From an uncultured Rhodospirillales bacterium (GTDB taxonomy: Bacteria > Pseudomonadota > Alphaproteobacteria > Azospirillales > Azospirillaceae): 64,000 bases of DNA. A program made the position numbers and the translations under genes. How positions within the stretch are numbered: the stretch's first letter is position 1; every line of letters starts with the position of its first letter. A model generated the notes under the pieces. That model saw nothing but the letters and a program-made list of their open reading frames with translations, searched no databases and had not been told where the DNA came from. Of this stretch, positions 25,833-34,313 are shown one piece after another. The DNA lies in the NCBI GenBank assembly GCA_903927615.1, contig CAIYNU010000081.1:1-64000 (forward strand). The letters are read 5' to 3'.

Positions 25833-28144
25833 GACGATCGGCCGCCGCGATCCTGCTGCTGCTGGTGGCGCTGGCCGCGGGTTATCTGGGCCTGCGCGTC
25901 GCCCATGGCCTGAGCTTCCGCACGGACCTGCTGGCACTGCTGCCCGAGATGCCGGGCGACGCGGCGCTACAGCGCGCCCACGACACGGTGACGCACGCGC
26001 TCGGCCAACGGATCATGATCCTGGTCGGCCATCCCGATCGCGACCGGGCCCGGGCCGCCGCCGTTCGCCTGACGGCGGCGCTGTTGGACCAGGGGCTGAT
26101 TGCCGGGGTCGATAGCGTACCCGATGGCGATCGCCTGCGCCGGATCGGCGCCTTGTATTATCCCTACCGTGGCGGTTTGCTGGCCGATGCCGACCGGCAG
26201 AGCTTGTTACACGGCCAGGGCGCCGGGCTGGCGGCCCGGGCGCTCTCCCAGGTGTTCGGGTTGGTCGGGATGGCGGATGCCCGTCTGCTCCATGGCGACC
26301 CGTTCCTGCTGATGCCGGCCTTCCTGTCCAAGCTGCCGGTGCCGCTGTCCCGGTTGACGCCCGACGACGGCCTGCTGACGGTCCGCGACGACGGGATGAC
26401 CTGGGTTCTGGTCTCGGCGCGTCTGAATGGCGAGCCTTTCGCCCTCGACGTCCAGAAGCGGTTCATCGGCGGCTTCCAACGGGCGATGGCCGATTTGGGG
26501 GCCGATGTCCGGGTGCTCAAACTGGGCGCGGTCTTTTTCGCCGACGCCGGGGCCCGGCAGGCGATGGCCGAGACGTCACAACTGGGCACGGCCGCGACGG
26601 TGGGCTCGGTGCTCCTGGTGCTGGTGGTGTTCCGGCGGTTGGCACCGCTCTGGCAAAGCCTGATGTCGATCGCCACCGGTATCCTGTGTGGCCTGTCGTT
26701 CAGCCTGTGGTGGTTTGGCGCATTGCATGTGGTGTCGCTTCTGTTCGGCATGAGCCTGATCGGCATTGCGGTGGACTATAGCCTCTATTACTTTACCGAT
26801 CTTTTTATCTGCGATGGCGCGGCGCCACCGCGTCGCTTGCGCCGGGTGATGCCTGGCCTGGCACTTGGCGTGCTGACCACCCTGGTCGGCTATGGCGCTT
26901 TACTGCTCGCCCCCTTTCCCGGTTTGCATCAGATTGCCGTATTCTCGGCGGTCGGCTTGTCGGCCGCTTTTGCCTCGGTGGTGCTCTGGGTTCCGTTCCT
27001 GGATCGCGGACAGGACCTACCGCACGGCCGGCCGCTGGTCGCCACGGCCACCGCTGTCTGGGGATTTTGGGAGCGGCCGGACGTCCGTCCCCTGCGCCTG
27101 ATCCTGGCGGCCGCACTGGTGCTCGCGGGGATCGTCGGTGGTTTGCGCCTGACCGTGGACGACGACGTCCGGCGGTTGCAATCGCCCGACGCGGGCTTGC
27201 TGGCCGACCAGCATCGCATCCAGGCGCTGACCGGCATCAGTTGGAGCGGACAGTTCTTTCTGGTTCAGGCGGCCGACGACGAAACCGCCCTGGAACGCGA
27301 GGAGGCGCTGGCCGGTCGGCTCGCGGGTCTGGCCGGCAGCGGGGTCCTGGCCGGTTTCCAGGCGCCGGCCGGTTTCATTCCCTCGGCAGCCCGACAACGG
27401 GAAAGCCGCCGCTTGATCCACGACGGCCTCCTGGAGCCTCTGCTCGCCGCCCACGTCGCGCGTCTTGGCCTTTCGGTCCCGCCCCAACCGCCACCGACCG
27501 GAGATGACGCCCCCGTGCTCACCCTGTCGGCAGCATTGGCCGACGGCGCGCTGCCCGTCCTGGAGAATCTTGTGCTCAAGGGTGGTCCCGGCGGTGTCAC
27601 CCACGCGGTGAGGCTTGACGGCATCGGCGACGTCCAAGTCGTGCGCGCCGCCGCCGCAGGCCTGGAGGGGGTCCGTTTCATTGACCCCACGGCGGACTTC
27701 AGTCGGCTGTTCGGTGCCTACCGCGACCGGGCCGTGGGGCTGCTGGCGGTCTCGGCGATCCTGATGGTCCCGCTGCTGGCGGTTCGCTACCGATGGCGCG
27801 GTGCGCTGGCGGTGATGGCGCCGCCGGTTGCCGCCCTGCTGCTGACCCCGGCCCTGGCGGCCCTGGTTGGGGAACCGTTCACGTTCTTCAGCGCGATGGC
27901 GCTGATCCTGGTGCTATCGATCGGGGTTGATTACGCGATCTTTTGTGCCGAAGCGCGGGGGCCGAGAAAATCCGTCACCTTACTGGCGGTCTGTTTGGCG
28001 TCCCTGACCACGCTTCTGTCGTTCGGCCTGCTGGCGTTCAGCCAGGTTTTTGCCGTTCACACCTTTGGATTGACCATGCTCATCGGCATCTCTTTGTCCG
28101 TCCTGCTGGCGCCGATCGGGGGGCTTGCATGGCGCGCTCGATGA
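25829..28144 (+). CDS. apeM: MMPL/RND-type lipid exporter of the APE cluster
   Basis: 771 residues with the RND-like plan: TM1 (AAAILLLLVALAAGYLGL), a large periplasmic loop, a 5-TM block (LGTAATVGSVLLVLVVF to VVLWVPFLD), TM7 (LILAAALVLAGIVGGL), a second loop and a second block (RAVGLLAVSAILMVPLLAV to LSVLLAPIGGLAWRA). GIAVDYSLYYF and SIGVDYAIFCAE are the MMPL Asp-Tyr motifs of TM4/TM10. It should move the polyene lipid out of the inner membrane toward ApeL. Starts overlap by 4 bp. Confidence 0.9.
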   Translation: MRRSAAAILLLLVALAAGYLGLRVAHGLSFRTDLLALLPEMPGDAALQRAHDTVTHALGQRIMILVGHPDRDRARAAAVRLTAALLDQGLIAGVDSVPDGDRLRRIGALYYPYRGGLLADADRQSLLHGQGAGLAARALSQVFGLVGMADARLLHGDPFLLMPAFLSKLPVPLSRLTPDDGLLTVRDDGMTWVLVSARLNGEPFALDVQKRFIGGFQRAMADLGADVRVLKLGAVFFADAGARQAMAETSQLGTAATVGSVLLVLVVFRRLAPLWQSLMSIATGILCGLSFSLWWFGALHVVSLLFGMSLIGIAVDYSLYYFTDLFICDGAAPPRRLRRVMPGLALGVLTTLVGYGALLLAPFPGLHQIAVFSAVGLSAAFASVVLWVPFLDRGQDLPHGRPLVATATAVWGFWERPDVRPLRLILAAALVLAGIVGGLRLTVDDDVRRLQSPDAGLLADQHRIQALTGISWSGQFFLVQAADDETALEREEALAGRLAGLAGSGVLAGFQAPAGFIPSAARQRESRRLIHDGLLEPLLAAHVARLGLSVPPQPPPTGDDAPVLTLSAALADGALPVLENLVLKGGPGGVTHAVRLDGIGDVQVVRAAAAGLEGVRFIDPTADFSRLFGAYRDRAVGLLAVSAILMVPLLAVRYRWRGALAVMAPPVAALLLTPALAALVGEPFTFFSAMALILVLSIGVDYAIFCAEARGPRKSVTLLAVCLASLTTLLSFGLLAFSQVFAVHTFGLTMLIGISLSVLLAPIGGLAWRAR

Positions 28145-28764
28145 CCCGGTGTCTTGGAACTTGGTGTCTTGGAACACGCGGCCTGTTGCTGGCTTTGGTG
28201 GTGTCTGGGTGTGTTTCGGCAACCGACCCGATGCAATCGCCGGGGCCGGTCACCATTGCTCCGGGCGTGACCATGGACCTGCCGTTCACCAGGGTGCCGG
28301 GGCGCGCGGTGGACGCGGTGCAACGGGTCACGGCCCATTATCAGGATCGGACCGTGGTCTTCGAAGGGCGCATCAGTGCCACGCCCGAGCGTTTCCTGCT
28401 GGTCAGTCTGGATACCCTGGGCCGGCGCGCCATGACCGTGACCTGGACCGCCGCCGGAGTCCATGCCGAGGCGGCGCCGTGGCTGCCCGCCTCGGTCCGG
28501 GCGGAAAACATGCTTGCCGATATCGTCCTGATCTATTGGCCGGAGGCGGCGGTCCGGGCGGCGCTGACCGGGGCCAGTCTCGAGGTGACGGCCGGCCGGC
28601 GCAGCGTGCGTAGCCGGAGCGGCGGCGAGGTCGTGCGGATCGACTACGGTACGGGGGTGTCCGGCCCCTGGTCGGGTCTGCTGCATCTGCACAATCTGGC
28701 CTGGGGCTACGGGCTGGATATTCAATCCCAGGAGACCCGGGCGTCCGAGGAGACACGGCCATGA
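28129..28764 (+). CDS. apeN: DUF3261-type outer-membrane lipoprotein
   Basis: About 211 residues. The signal peptide GLLLALVVSGC ends in a lipobox, so the protein is lipid-anchored. The mature domain (QRVTAHYQDRTVVFEGRISATPERFLLVSLDTLGRRAMTVTW) matches the DUF3261 lipoprotein of aryl-polyene loci and pairs with the LolA-like and MMPL genes. The ATG at 28129 has a G-run 5 bp upstream; 28141 (ATGA overlap) is the alternative. Confidence 0.82.
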   Translation: MARSMTRCLGTWCLGTRGLLLALVVSGCVSATDPMQSPGPVTIAPGVTMDLPFTRVPGRAVDAVQRVTAHYQDRTVVFEGRISATPERFLLVSLDTLGRRAMTVTWTAAGVHAEAAPWLPASVRAENMLADIVLIYWPEAAVRAALTGASLEVTAGRRSVRSRSGGEVVRIDYGTGVSGPWSGLLHLHNLAWGYGLDIQSQETRASEETRP

Positions 28765-29963
28765 GCCTGCGTCTCGGTCTCGCCGCCATGGGCCTGGTGA
28801 CGCCCCTGGGTCGCGGCAAGGAGGCGACGGTCGGCCCGCTGTTTGACGGCAGCCGCCATGGTCTGGTGTCCGATAGCTCGTTGATCCCGGGCCGGACGGT
28901 GCCGGTCGGACGGGTGGCCTGCGAACTTCCCCAAATTCCGCGGGCCTTGGCCGATTACCACTGCCGCAACAACCGACTGATGCTGGCTGCCCTGGACGAG
29001 ATCGCCGACGACATTGCCGCAACGGCCCGCAGAGTGGGTCCCGAGCGGGTGGCGGTCGTTCTGGGCACCAGCACCGCCGGTATCGCGGAGGGGGAGGCCG
29101 CCTATACCGCCTTCCGCCGGGACGGGGGCTGGCCGCCAGAGTTCCGCTATCGCCAACAGGAGAACGGGAACCTCGCCGACTTTGCCGCCCGCGCCCTGGG
29201 TCTGACCGGACCGGCCTATACCGTGGCCACCGCCTGCTCGTCCGGGGGCAAGTCGTTCGCGTCCGCCCGGCGCCTGATCGCGACCGGCCTCTGCGAGGCG
29301 GCGGTGGTCGGCGGCGCCGACAGCCTGTGCCGCTTGACGCTCAACGGCTTCCACGCCCTGGAAGCGGTGTCGTCGCGGCCGTGCAACCCGTTCAGCGCCA
29401 ACCGCGACGGCATCAATATTGGCGAGGGTGCGGCGGCGTTTCTGCTGGTTCGCGATCCGGCGCCCGTGATGCTGCTTGGAATCGGCGAAGGCTCCGACGC
29501 CCACCACGTCAGCGCGCCCGACCCGACCGGCGCGGGTGCCGCCGCGGCGATGCGCCTGGCCCTGGACGATGCCGGCCTCACGCCGGCCGATATCGCCTAC
29601 GTCAATCTGCACGGCACCGCGACCGCCCTGAACGACGCCATGGAGAGCCGGGCCATGGCAACGGTGTTCCCGCGCGGGGTCCCATGCAGTTCGACCAAGG
29701 CCATGACCGGCCACCTGTTGGGGGCTGCCGGGGCCTGCGAGGCGGCCTTCCTTTGGCTGGCCCTTCATCCCGGCTTCAACGCCGGCCGTCTGCCGCCGCA
29801 TCTGTGGGACGGCGTTGCGGACGCCGGGTTGCCGCCGCTGGCGTTGGTGGCCGCGGGAACCGCGTGGCCGGATGTCGACCGGCAGGCGATGCTCTCCAAT
29901 TCCTTCGCCTTTGGCGGCAACAATCTCGCGCTGGTCCTGGGCCGCGGTCGGGAGGCGCCGTGA
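28761..29963 (+). CDS. apeO: Beta-ketoacyl-ACP synthase (elongating)
   Basis: 400 residues, a FabB/FabF-type ketosynthase with intact catalytic residues: Cys159 in TVATACSSGGKS, His in NLHGTATALND, and Lys/His in STKAMTGHLLGAAG. Decarboxylative condensation with malonyl-ACP extends the polyene. In E. coli ApeO needs the chain-length factor ApeC, encoded at the head of this operon. The ATG overlaps apeN by 4 bp. Confidence 0.9.
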   Translation: MSLRLGLAAMGLVTPLGRGKEATVGPLFDGSRHGLVSDSSLIPGRTVPVGRVACELPQIPRALADYHCRNNRLMLAALDEIADDIAATARRVGPERVAVVLGTSTAGIAEGEAAYTAFRRDGGWPPEFRYRQQENGNLADFAARALGLTGPAYTVATACSSGGKSFASARRLIATGLCEAAVVGGADSLCRLTLNGFHALEAVSSRPCNPFSANRDGINIGEGAAAFLLVRDPAPVMLLGIGEGSDAHHVSAPDPTGAGAAAAMRLALDDAGLTPADIAYVNLHGTATALNDAMESRAMATVFPRGVPCSSTKAMTGHLLGAAGACEAAFLWLALHPGFNAGRLPPHLWDGVADAGLPPLALVAAGTAWPDVDRQAMLSNSFAFGGNNLALVLGRGREAP

Positions 29964-30424
29964 CAGCCGACTCCCCGGCCATCGCGGCCCTGCTTCCCCA
30001 TGGGCCACCGATGCGGCTGCTGGACGAGGTGCTGGAATACGACGGAACCTCGGTGACGGTTGCGGCGACCATTCGCGCCGATCACCCGTTCTTCGATGCC
30101 GGCGCGTCGGGGATTCCCTGCCATGTGGGCATCGAACTGATGGCCCAGGCCTGCGGCACCTTCGCGGGCTTGCGCGCCGCCGGGACGGGGCACCCCCCGG
30201 CGCTGGGATTCCTGTTGGGCACACGGCACTTCCAGGCCGCGGTTCGGTGGTTCGGCGTCGGCCAGCGGTTGGTGGTGTCCGCCACCGTGGCTTATCTGGA
30301 CGGCGAGATGGGGGTGTTCGACTGTCGGATCAGCGTCGGACTTACAGAACGCGCATCGGCCCAACTGACCGTCTACCAGCCTGTGGACGCGGCGGCGGTG
30401 CTGGCCGGCGGCGTTGGCTCATGA
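29960..30424 (+). CDS. apeP: Hotdog-fold 3-hydroxyacyl-ACP dehydratase subunit
   Basis: 154 residues. LLPHGPPMRLLDEVLEYDG is the usual opening of FabZ-like ApeP proteins. The next core segment is FFDAGASGIPCHVGIELMAQACGTFAGL, with the helix that lines the active site. The GTG start at 29960 has GGGAGG 5 bp upstream and overlaps the ketosynthase stop by 4 bp (GTGA). It likely pairs with ApeI. Confidence 0.87.
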   Translation: MTADSPAIAALLPHGPPMRLLDEVLEYDGTSVTVAATIRADHPFFDAGASGIPCHVGIELMAQACGTFAGLRAAGTGHPPALGFLLGTRHFQAAVRWFGVGQRLVVSATVAYLDGEMGVFDCRISVGLTERASAQLTVYQPVDAAAVLAGGVGS

Positions 30425-30470
30425 CGAGAGGATTTACCCTGGACCAGACCAACCAAAGGACCTTGTCAGA

Positions 30471-30812
30471 ATGATCATTGTGCTGAAGATGTCACGTGTT
30501 GTGGCGTGTATGCTGCTTTTGGTAACCATGGGGGCCTGCGCGACGCCGATGTCGGATCGGGCTGCCAAGGTCCGGATCGTCCATGCCGCCAGCGACGTCA
30601 GGGGATACACGTTCCTGGGCCAGGTGGTCGGTTCCTCGGTCCTGACCGGCGTCATGCGGCATCAGGGCGTTGAAAATGCCGTCAATGAGGTGCTCGAGAA
30701 GGCGGCGGCGATGGGCGCTACCCACGTCCTGATGCCCGAGACCAAGGCGTCGTATTGGACGGCTTCGGAAAATGTCCGCGCCGAAGCCTACCAGGCCCCG
30801 AATACGCCGTGA
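30471..30812 (+). CDS. DUF4156-like small lipoprotein inside the APE operon
   Basis: About 113 residues. The signal peptide ends in VTMGAC (lipobox). The mature part (KVRIVHAASDVRGYTFLGQVVGSS, then VLEKAAAMGATHVL) has the pattern of DUF4156/RcsF-like envelope lipoproteins. AAAGGA lies about 11 bp before the ATG. It is separated by 46 and 54 bp from its neighbours, unlike the overlapping ape genes, so it looks like an insertion into the operon. A function in pigment export is possible but unsupported. Confidence 0.7.
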   Translation: MIIVLKMSRVVACMLLLVTMGACATPMSDRAAKVRIVHAASDVRGYTFLGQVVGSSVLTGVMRHQGVENAVNEVLEKAAAMGATHVLMPETKASYWTASENVRAEAYQAPNTP

Positions 30813-30866
30813 CCTTCACCACCGGACCGATCGGGAATCGCCGCAAGGCATTGACGGGAGCGATCC

Positions 30867-31595
30867 ATGGCAGATAGGACCATTTTGGTGACGGGCGCCA
30901 GCAAGGGCATCGGACGGGCCGTCGCCGGGCGCCTGGCGCGCGACGGCTTCCATGTCGCCGTCCATTACGGCAGCGACCGCGGCGGGGCCGAAGAGACTTT
31001 GGGCGGCATCGTCGCGGCCGGCGGAACCGGCCGGTTGCTGTCGTTCGACATTGCCGACCGTGCTCTTTGCCGCGCGACGATCGAGGCCGACATGGTGACG
31101 CATGGGGTCTATTACGGCGTCGTGCTCAATGCCGGGATCGCCCGGGACGCGGCCTTTCCGGCCATGGCAGACGACGACTGGGACGCGGTGCTGGGTACCA
31201 ATCTGGATGGCTTCTACAACGTGCTGCGGCCCATCGTGATGCCCATGGTCTCGGCCCGGCGGGGCGGACGGATCGTGACCCTGTCGTCGGTGTCGGGACT
31301 GGTCGGCAACCGCGGTCAGGTCAACTACAGCGCGGCAAAGGCCGGCATCATCGGCGCCACCAAATCATTGGCCATCGAACTGGCCAAACGCGCCATCACC
31401 GTCAACTGCGTGGCGCCCGGGATCATCGAAACCCGGATGACCACCGATCTGCCCATGGACGAGGTTGTCAAGATCGTCCCGATGAGACGGCCGGGACGCC
31501 CTGACGAGGTCGCGGCCGCGGTCGCTTTTCTGTGTTCGGACGAGGCTTCGTACATCACCCGTCAGGTGATTTCCGTCAACGGGGGCATGGTCTGA
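30867..31595 (+). CDS. apeQ: 3-oxoacyl-ACP reductase (FabG-like)
   Basis: 242 residues of the SDR family. TGASKGIGRAVAG is the NADPH motif, LNAGIARD replaces NNAG, and the catalytic triad is Ser in TLSSVSGLVGN with YSAAKAG (Tyr/Lys). The C-terminal NCVAPGIIETRMTTDL is FabG-like. It reduces the beta-keto group in each elongation cycle. The stop overlaps the next ATG by 1 bp (TGATG). Confidence 0.91.
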   Translation: MADRTILVTGASKGIGRAVAGRLARDGFHVAVHYGSDRGGAEETLGGIVAAGGTGRLLSFDIADRALCRATIEADMVTHGVYYGVVLNAGIARDAAFPAMADDDWDAVLGTNLDGFYNVLRPIVMPMVSARRGGRIVTLSSVSGLVGNRGQVNYSAAKAGIIGATKSLAIELAKRAITVNCVAPGIIETRMTTDLPMDEVVKIVPMRRPGRPDEVAAAVAFLCSDEASYITRQVISVNGGMV

Positions 31596-32821
31596 TGCGC
31601 CGGGTGGTGGTGACCGGGATGGGTGGCGTGACCGCCCTTGGCGAGGACTGGCCGACCATCCGCGCCGCCTTGGCGGCCGGGCGGACCGCTATCCGCATGA
31701 TGCCCGAATGGGAGTGCTTTACGGGCGTCAACACCCGGCTTGGCGCCCCGGTACCGGGCTTCTCGGTGGAGGACCGCTATCCGCGCAAGAAATTGCGCAG
31801 CATGGGTCTGGTCTCCAAGCTGGCGGTCTATGCCACCGAACGCGCCCTTGCCGATGCCGGCCTGCTCGACGATCCGGTGGTTCGCAACGGGCGGACCGGT
31901 GTCGCCTATGGCTCGTCGTTCGGAAGTCCCGATGCGGTGCTTGGGTTCTATGAGCTGAAGATGACCGGAGCCTCGAAAAATCTCAATGCGACCAATTACA
32001 TCCGCATGATGGGGCATACCGCGCCGGTCAACATCGCCCTGTTCTTCGGCGTCACCGGCCGCGTCATTCCGACCTCCAGCGCCTGCACCTCGGGAAGCCA
32101 GGGCATCGGCTATGCCAGCGAGGCCATCCGCTGGAATCGGGCCGACGTGATGATCGCGGGCGGCGCCGAGGAGTTGGACATCACGGATTCCGCCGTCTTC
32201 GACACCCTTTATGCCACCAGCCAGCGCAATGACCGGCCGGGAACGACGCCCCGGCCTTTCGACCGCGATCGCGACGGTCTGGTGATCGGCGAGGGCGCGG
32301 GAACCCTGGTTCTGGAGGAGTTGGAGCACGCCAGACGGCGAGGGGCCCGCATTCATGCCGAGGTGGTCGGCTTCGGCACCAATTCGGATGGCAGTCACGT
32401 CACCCAACCCCAGGCGGCCACCATGGAGCGGGCGCTGCACCTGGCGTTGGACGACGCAACGCTGGCGCCGGAGGCGATCGGCTTCGTCTCCGGCCACGGA
32501 ACCGCGACCGAATGGGGAGATATCGCCGAAACCAAGGCGACCCAGGCCGTGCTGGGCCGGCACGCACCGATCCATTCCCTCAAGAGCTACTTCGGCCACT
32601 CGCTCGGGGCTTGCGGCGCCATTGAGGCGTGGCTGGGCATTGAAATGATGAAGGATCAATGGTTCGCGCCCACGGCGAACCTGGACGTGGTCGATGATCG
32701 TTGCGGTGACCTGGATTATGTGATGGGGGAGGGGCGTCACCTGGATGTCCGGTACCTGATGTCCAACAATTTTGCCTTCGGCGGCATCAATACGTCGCTG
32801 GTCTTTCGGAAATGGGAATGA
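31595..32821 (+). CDS. apeR: Beta-ketoacyl-ACP synthase (second, ApeR-like)
   Basis: 408 residues, FabF/FabB-like, with Cys in IPTSSACTSGSQG, His in SGHGTATEWGD and Lys/His in SLKSYFGHSLGACG. In the E. coli system ApeR is a separate homodimeric ketosynthase distinct from the ApeO:ApeC pair, probably for early condensation. The MRRVVVTGMGGVTALGEDW start is standard. This is the last clear biosynthetic gene of the operon before the broken oxidoreductase. Confidence 0.88.
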   Translation: MRRVVVTGMGGVTALGEDWPTIRAALAAGRTAIRMMPEWECFTGVNTRLGAPVPGFSVEDRYPRKKLRSMGLVSKLAVYATERALADAGLLDDPVVRNGRTGVAYGSSFGSPDAVLGFYELKMTGASKNLNATNYIRMMGHTAPVNIALFFGVTGRVIPTSSACTSGSQGIGYASEAIRWNRADVMIAGGAEELDITDSAVFDTLYATSQRNDRPGTTPRPFDRDRDGLVIGEGAGTLVLEELEHARRRGARIHAEVVGFGTNSDGSHVTQPQAATMERALHLALDDATLAPEAIGFVSGHGTATEWGDIAETKATQAVLGRHAPIHSLKSYFGHSLGACGAIEAWLGIEMMKDQWFAPTANLDVVDDRCGDLDYVMGEGRHLDVRYLMSNNFAFGGINTSLVFRKWE

Positions 32822-33039
32822 CGGCGCCGCGCCGCGCCGCGACTGCCGCCGGGGCTCTGTTGGCAAAGCGCGGACTCAAGGTTGCGGTTTTCGAAGCCCA
32901 CGACCGCCCGGGGGGGGACTGTTCGTCGTGGGTCCGCAAGGTCAAGGTCCGACAGGGCGTTCAAAAATTCATCTTTGATGCGGGTGTCCAGGATTTCAGT
33001 GGATTGGGTCCCCGCGGGCCATTGCGGTGGCGGGATTGA
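32812..33039 (+). pseudogene. Remnant of an NAD(P)/FAD-dependent oxidoreductase
   Basis: 75 codons that read as the N-terminal Rossmann part of a phytoene-desaturase-like flavoprotein: GALLAKRGLKVAVFEAHDRPGGDCSSWVRK followed by FIFDAGVQDFSGLGPRGPL. The usual first GxGxxG turn is degraded (GMTAPRRAATAAG), and the frame stops where about 400 further residues would be expected. The start overlaps the ketosynthase stop. A full-length ancestor probably belonged to the operon and has been lost. Confidence 0.7.
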
Positions 33040-33129
33040 AGCCGTGGTGGTCTCGGGGACCATCGCGGCAGACTACATTATGCCGTCCCGAGACGCCGTT
33101 GGGCCATCTCAAGAATGGGCGGGACGCGG

Positions 33130-33759
33130 ATGATTCTATATTCGGTCAGTTATCTCGGGGATGCCATGGACCATCCTCAGAATGGTCCGCTGACGGGTGT
33201 CGGTTCCCGAACGACAAAATGCCAGATGCCTTCGCGATCTCAACTATCGGCGGGTGCGTATGACTTGCTCTCTTGTCTTTTGCAGGAGACGACAGGAATC
33301 CTTAATAGCGAGTGGCAATTTTCAAAGGACCAGATGGGTAAGCCACACGCCTTCACCAAACACAGTGACTGTCTTCCCGAGGTTTCTGTTTCCCACAGCG
33401 GATGTTGGGTCGGCGCGGCGGTGAGTCGGATCGGCGCGGTCGGCATCGACATCGAGCGCATTCGGCCGGGCCGCGATGTGCGCGGCCTTGCCGACCTGGC
33501 CTTCGGCAAGGCCGAACGCGTGGCGGTGGAGCGAAGCGGCGACGACGCCTTCTATCGCATATGGACACTGCGGGAGGCCATGGCAAAGGCCATCGGAGCG
33601 GGCCTGTCGATGGTCGCCGACCGACAGGACCGGGTGCCCGTCATCCCGACCACCGGACCCTGGATGACGGTCATGGATGGCCGACGCTGGCTGCTCATGC
33701 ACCGCAGACCGGCAGATGCACTCCATCTGGCGGTGGCGGTCGCGGTGGCTGCCGCATGA
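33130..33759 (+). CDS. 4'-phosphopantetheinyl transferase
   Basis: About 209 residues of the Sfp/AcpS-like superfamily. VSVSHSGCWVGAAVSRIGAVGIDIERIRPGRD holds the Mg-binding Asp/Glu pair (GIDIE), and FYRIWTLREAMAKAIGAGL is the W-x-x-KEA-like helix, with REA in place of KEA. The N-terminal third is poorly conserved and lower in GC. It should convert apo-ApeE and apo-ApeF to the holo form. The start is uncertain (33115 or 33130). Confidence 0.84.
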   Translation: MILYSVSYLGDAMDHPQNGPLTGVGSRTTKCQMPSRSQLSAGAYDLLSCLLQETTGILNSEWQFSKDQMGKPHAFTKHSDCLPEVSVSHSGCWVGAAVSRIGAVGIDIERIRPGRDVRGLADLAFGKAERVAVERSGDDAFYRIWTLREAMAKAIGAGLSMVADRQDRVPVIPTTGPWMTVMDGRRWLLMHRRPADALHLAVAVAVAAA

Positions 33760-33837
33760 CGTCAGTCTCGTCAGTGATCAAAACCCTGGGGGTTTCAGAA
33801 CTGTCGGGCGCCACATCGGCTCGCACCGGTCGGCCCT

Positions 33838-33969
33838 TGGACCTATCATGATATCCGACGGACGGCGACCGCTGGGCTCGCGCCCATGGGCATTCCGCCT
33901 CACGTCGTGGACCGGATACTGAATCCTGTTCAAGGCAGCATCCGCGGTGTTGCCGCTGCCTACAACCAG
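33838..33969 (+). pseudogene. Decayed tyrosine integrase C-terminal fragment
   Basis: 132 bp that align without a gap to 39158-39289 of the intact integrase gene downstream. The reading frame stays open for 44 codons: WTYHDIRRT, then GIPPHVVDRILNPVQGSIRGVAAAYN. The HxxR box is kept, but the second catalytic-site His (NHVQG in the intact copy) has become Pro. Nothing upstream in the fragment encodes the rest of an integrase. It marks a previous insertion by a related element. Confidence 0.85.
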
Positions 33970-34021
33970 GGATGCGGGGTGATGATGGCCCGGGCGGGGG
34001 CGTAATGCGTGCTTTGTCCCT

Positions 34022-34294
34022 TCACGCCTCCAGTCCCGCCGCCTTGCGCAACGTCTCATTGATCCGTGTCTGCCAGCCTGGGCCGTCCGCCTGGACATAA
34101 GCCAGCACATCGGGATCAAGCCGCAGATGATTGACCATTTTCTTTGGGGCCAGCGACTTCGGACGACCGCCCCGTCGTAGGGGGCTTCCATCGATCACTA
34201 TTTCGCCGCGAGCGAACATCGCCTCGCTCCCGAAGGCCGGGATAAGATCGTGACACGGTGACTTGCGTCCGAACCGTCTTGTTCTGACACCCAT
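34022..34294 (-). CDS. BrnA-like antitoxin (orphan)
   Basis: 90 residues. The C-terminal segment HLRLDPDVLAYVQADGPGWQTRINETLRKAAGLEA is the ribbon-helix-helix signature of BrnA-type antitoxins, and GSPLRRGGRPK before it is the usual linker. No BrnT toxin gene adjoins it: the next gene, 19 bp away, is divergent mqsR. It may be a solitary regulator or the survivor of a lost pair. The start could also be an internal ATG at 34219. Confidence 0.75.
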   Translation of the reverse strand: MGVRTRRFGRKSPCHDLIPAFGSEAMFARGEIVIDGSPLRRGGRPKSLAPKKMVNHLRLDPDVLAYVQADGPGWQTRINETLRKAAGLEA

Positions 34295-34296
34295 AT

Positions 34297-34310
34297 GGTA
34301 GCAAAATACC
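34297..34310. promoter_or_regulatory. Possible operator in the BrnA/mqsR divergent gap
   Basis: The inverted repeat GGTA-GCAAAA-TACC fills most of the 19 bp between the BrnA-like start and the mqsR start. MqsA in E. coli binds short palindromes in its own promoter, so autoregulation through this site is plausible, but the half-sites are only 4 bp. Confidence 0.3.
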
Positions 34311-34313
34311 CTA

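Noticed and set aside
30421-30474. 17-codon frame after apeP starting in its stop codon and ending at the lipoprotein start
   Set aside because: Overlaps are suggestive but 17 residues with no conservation evidence are not enough; it is more likely untranslated leader.
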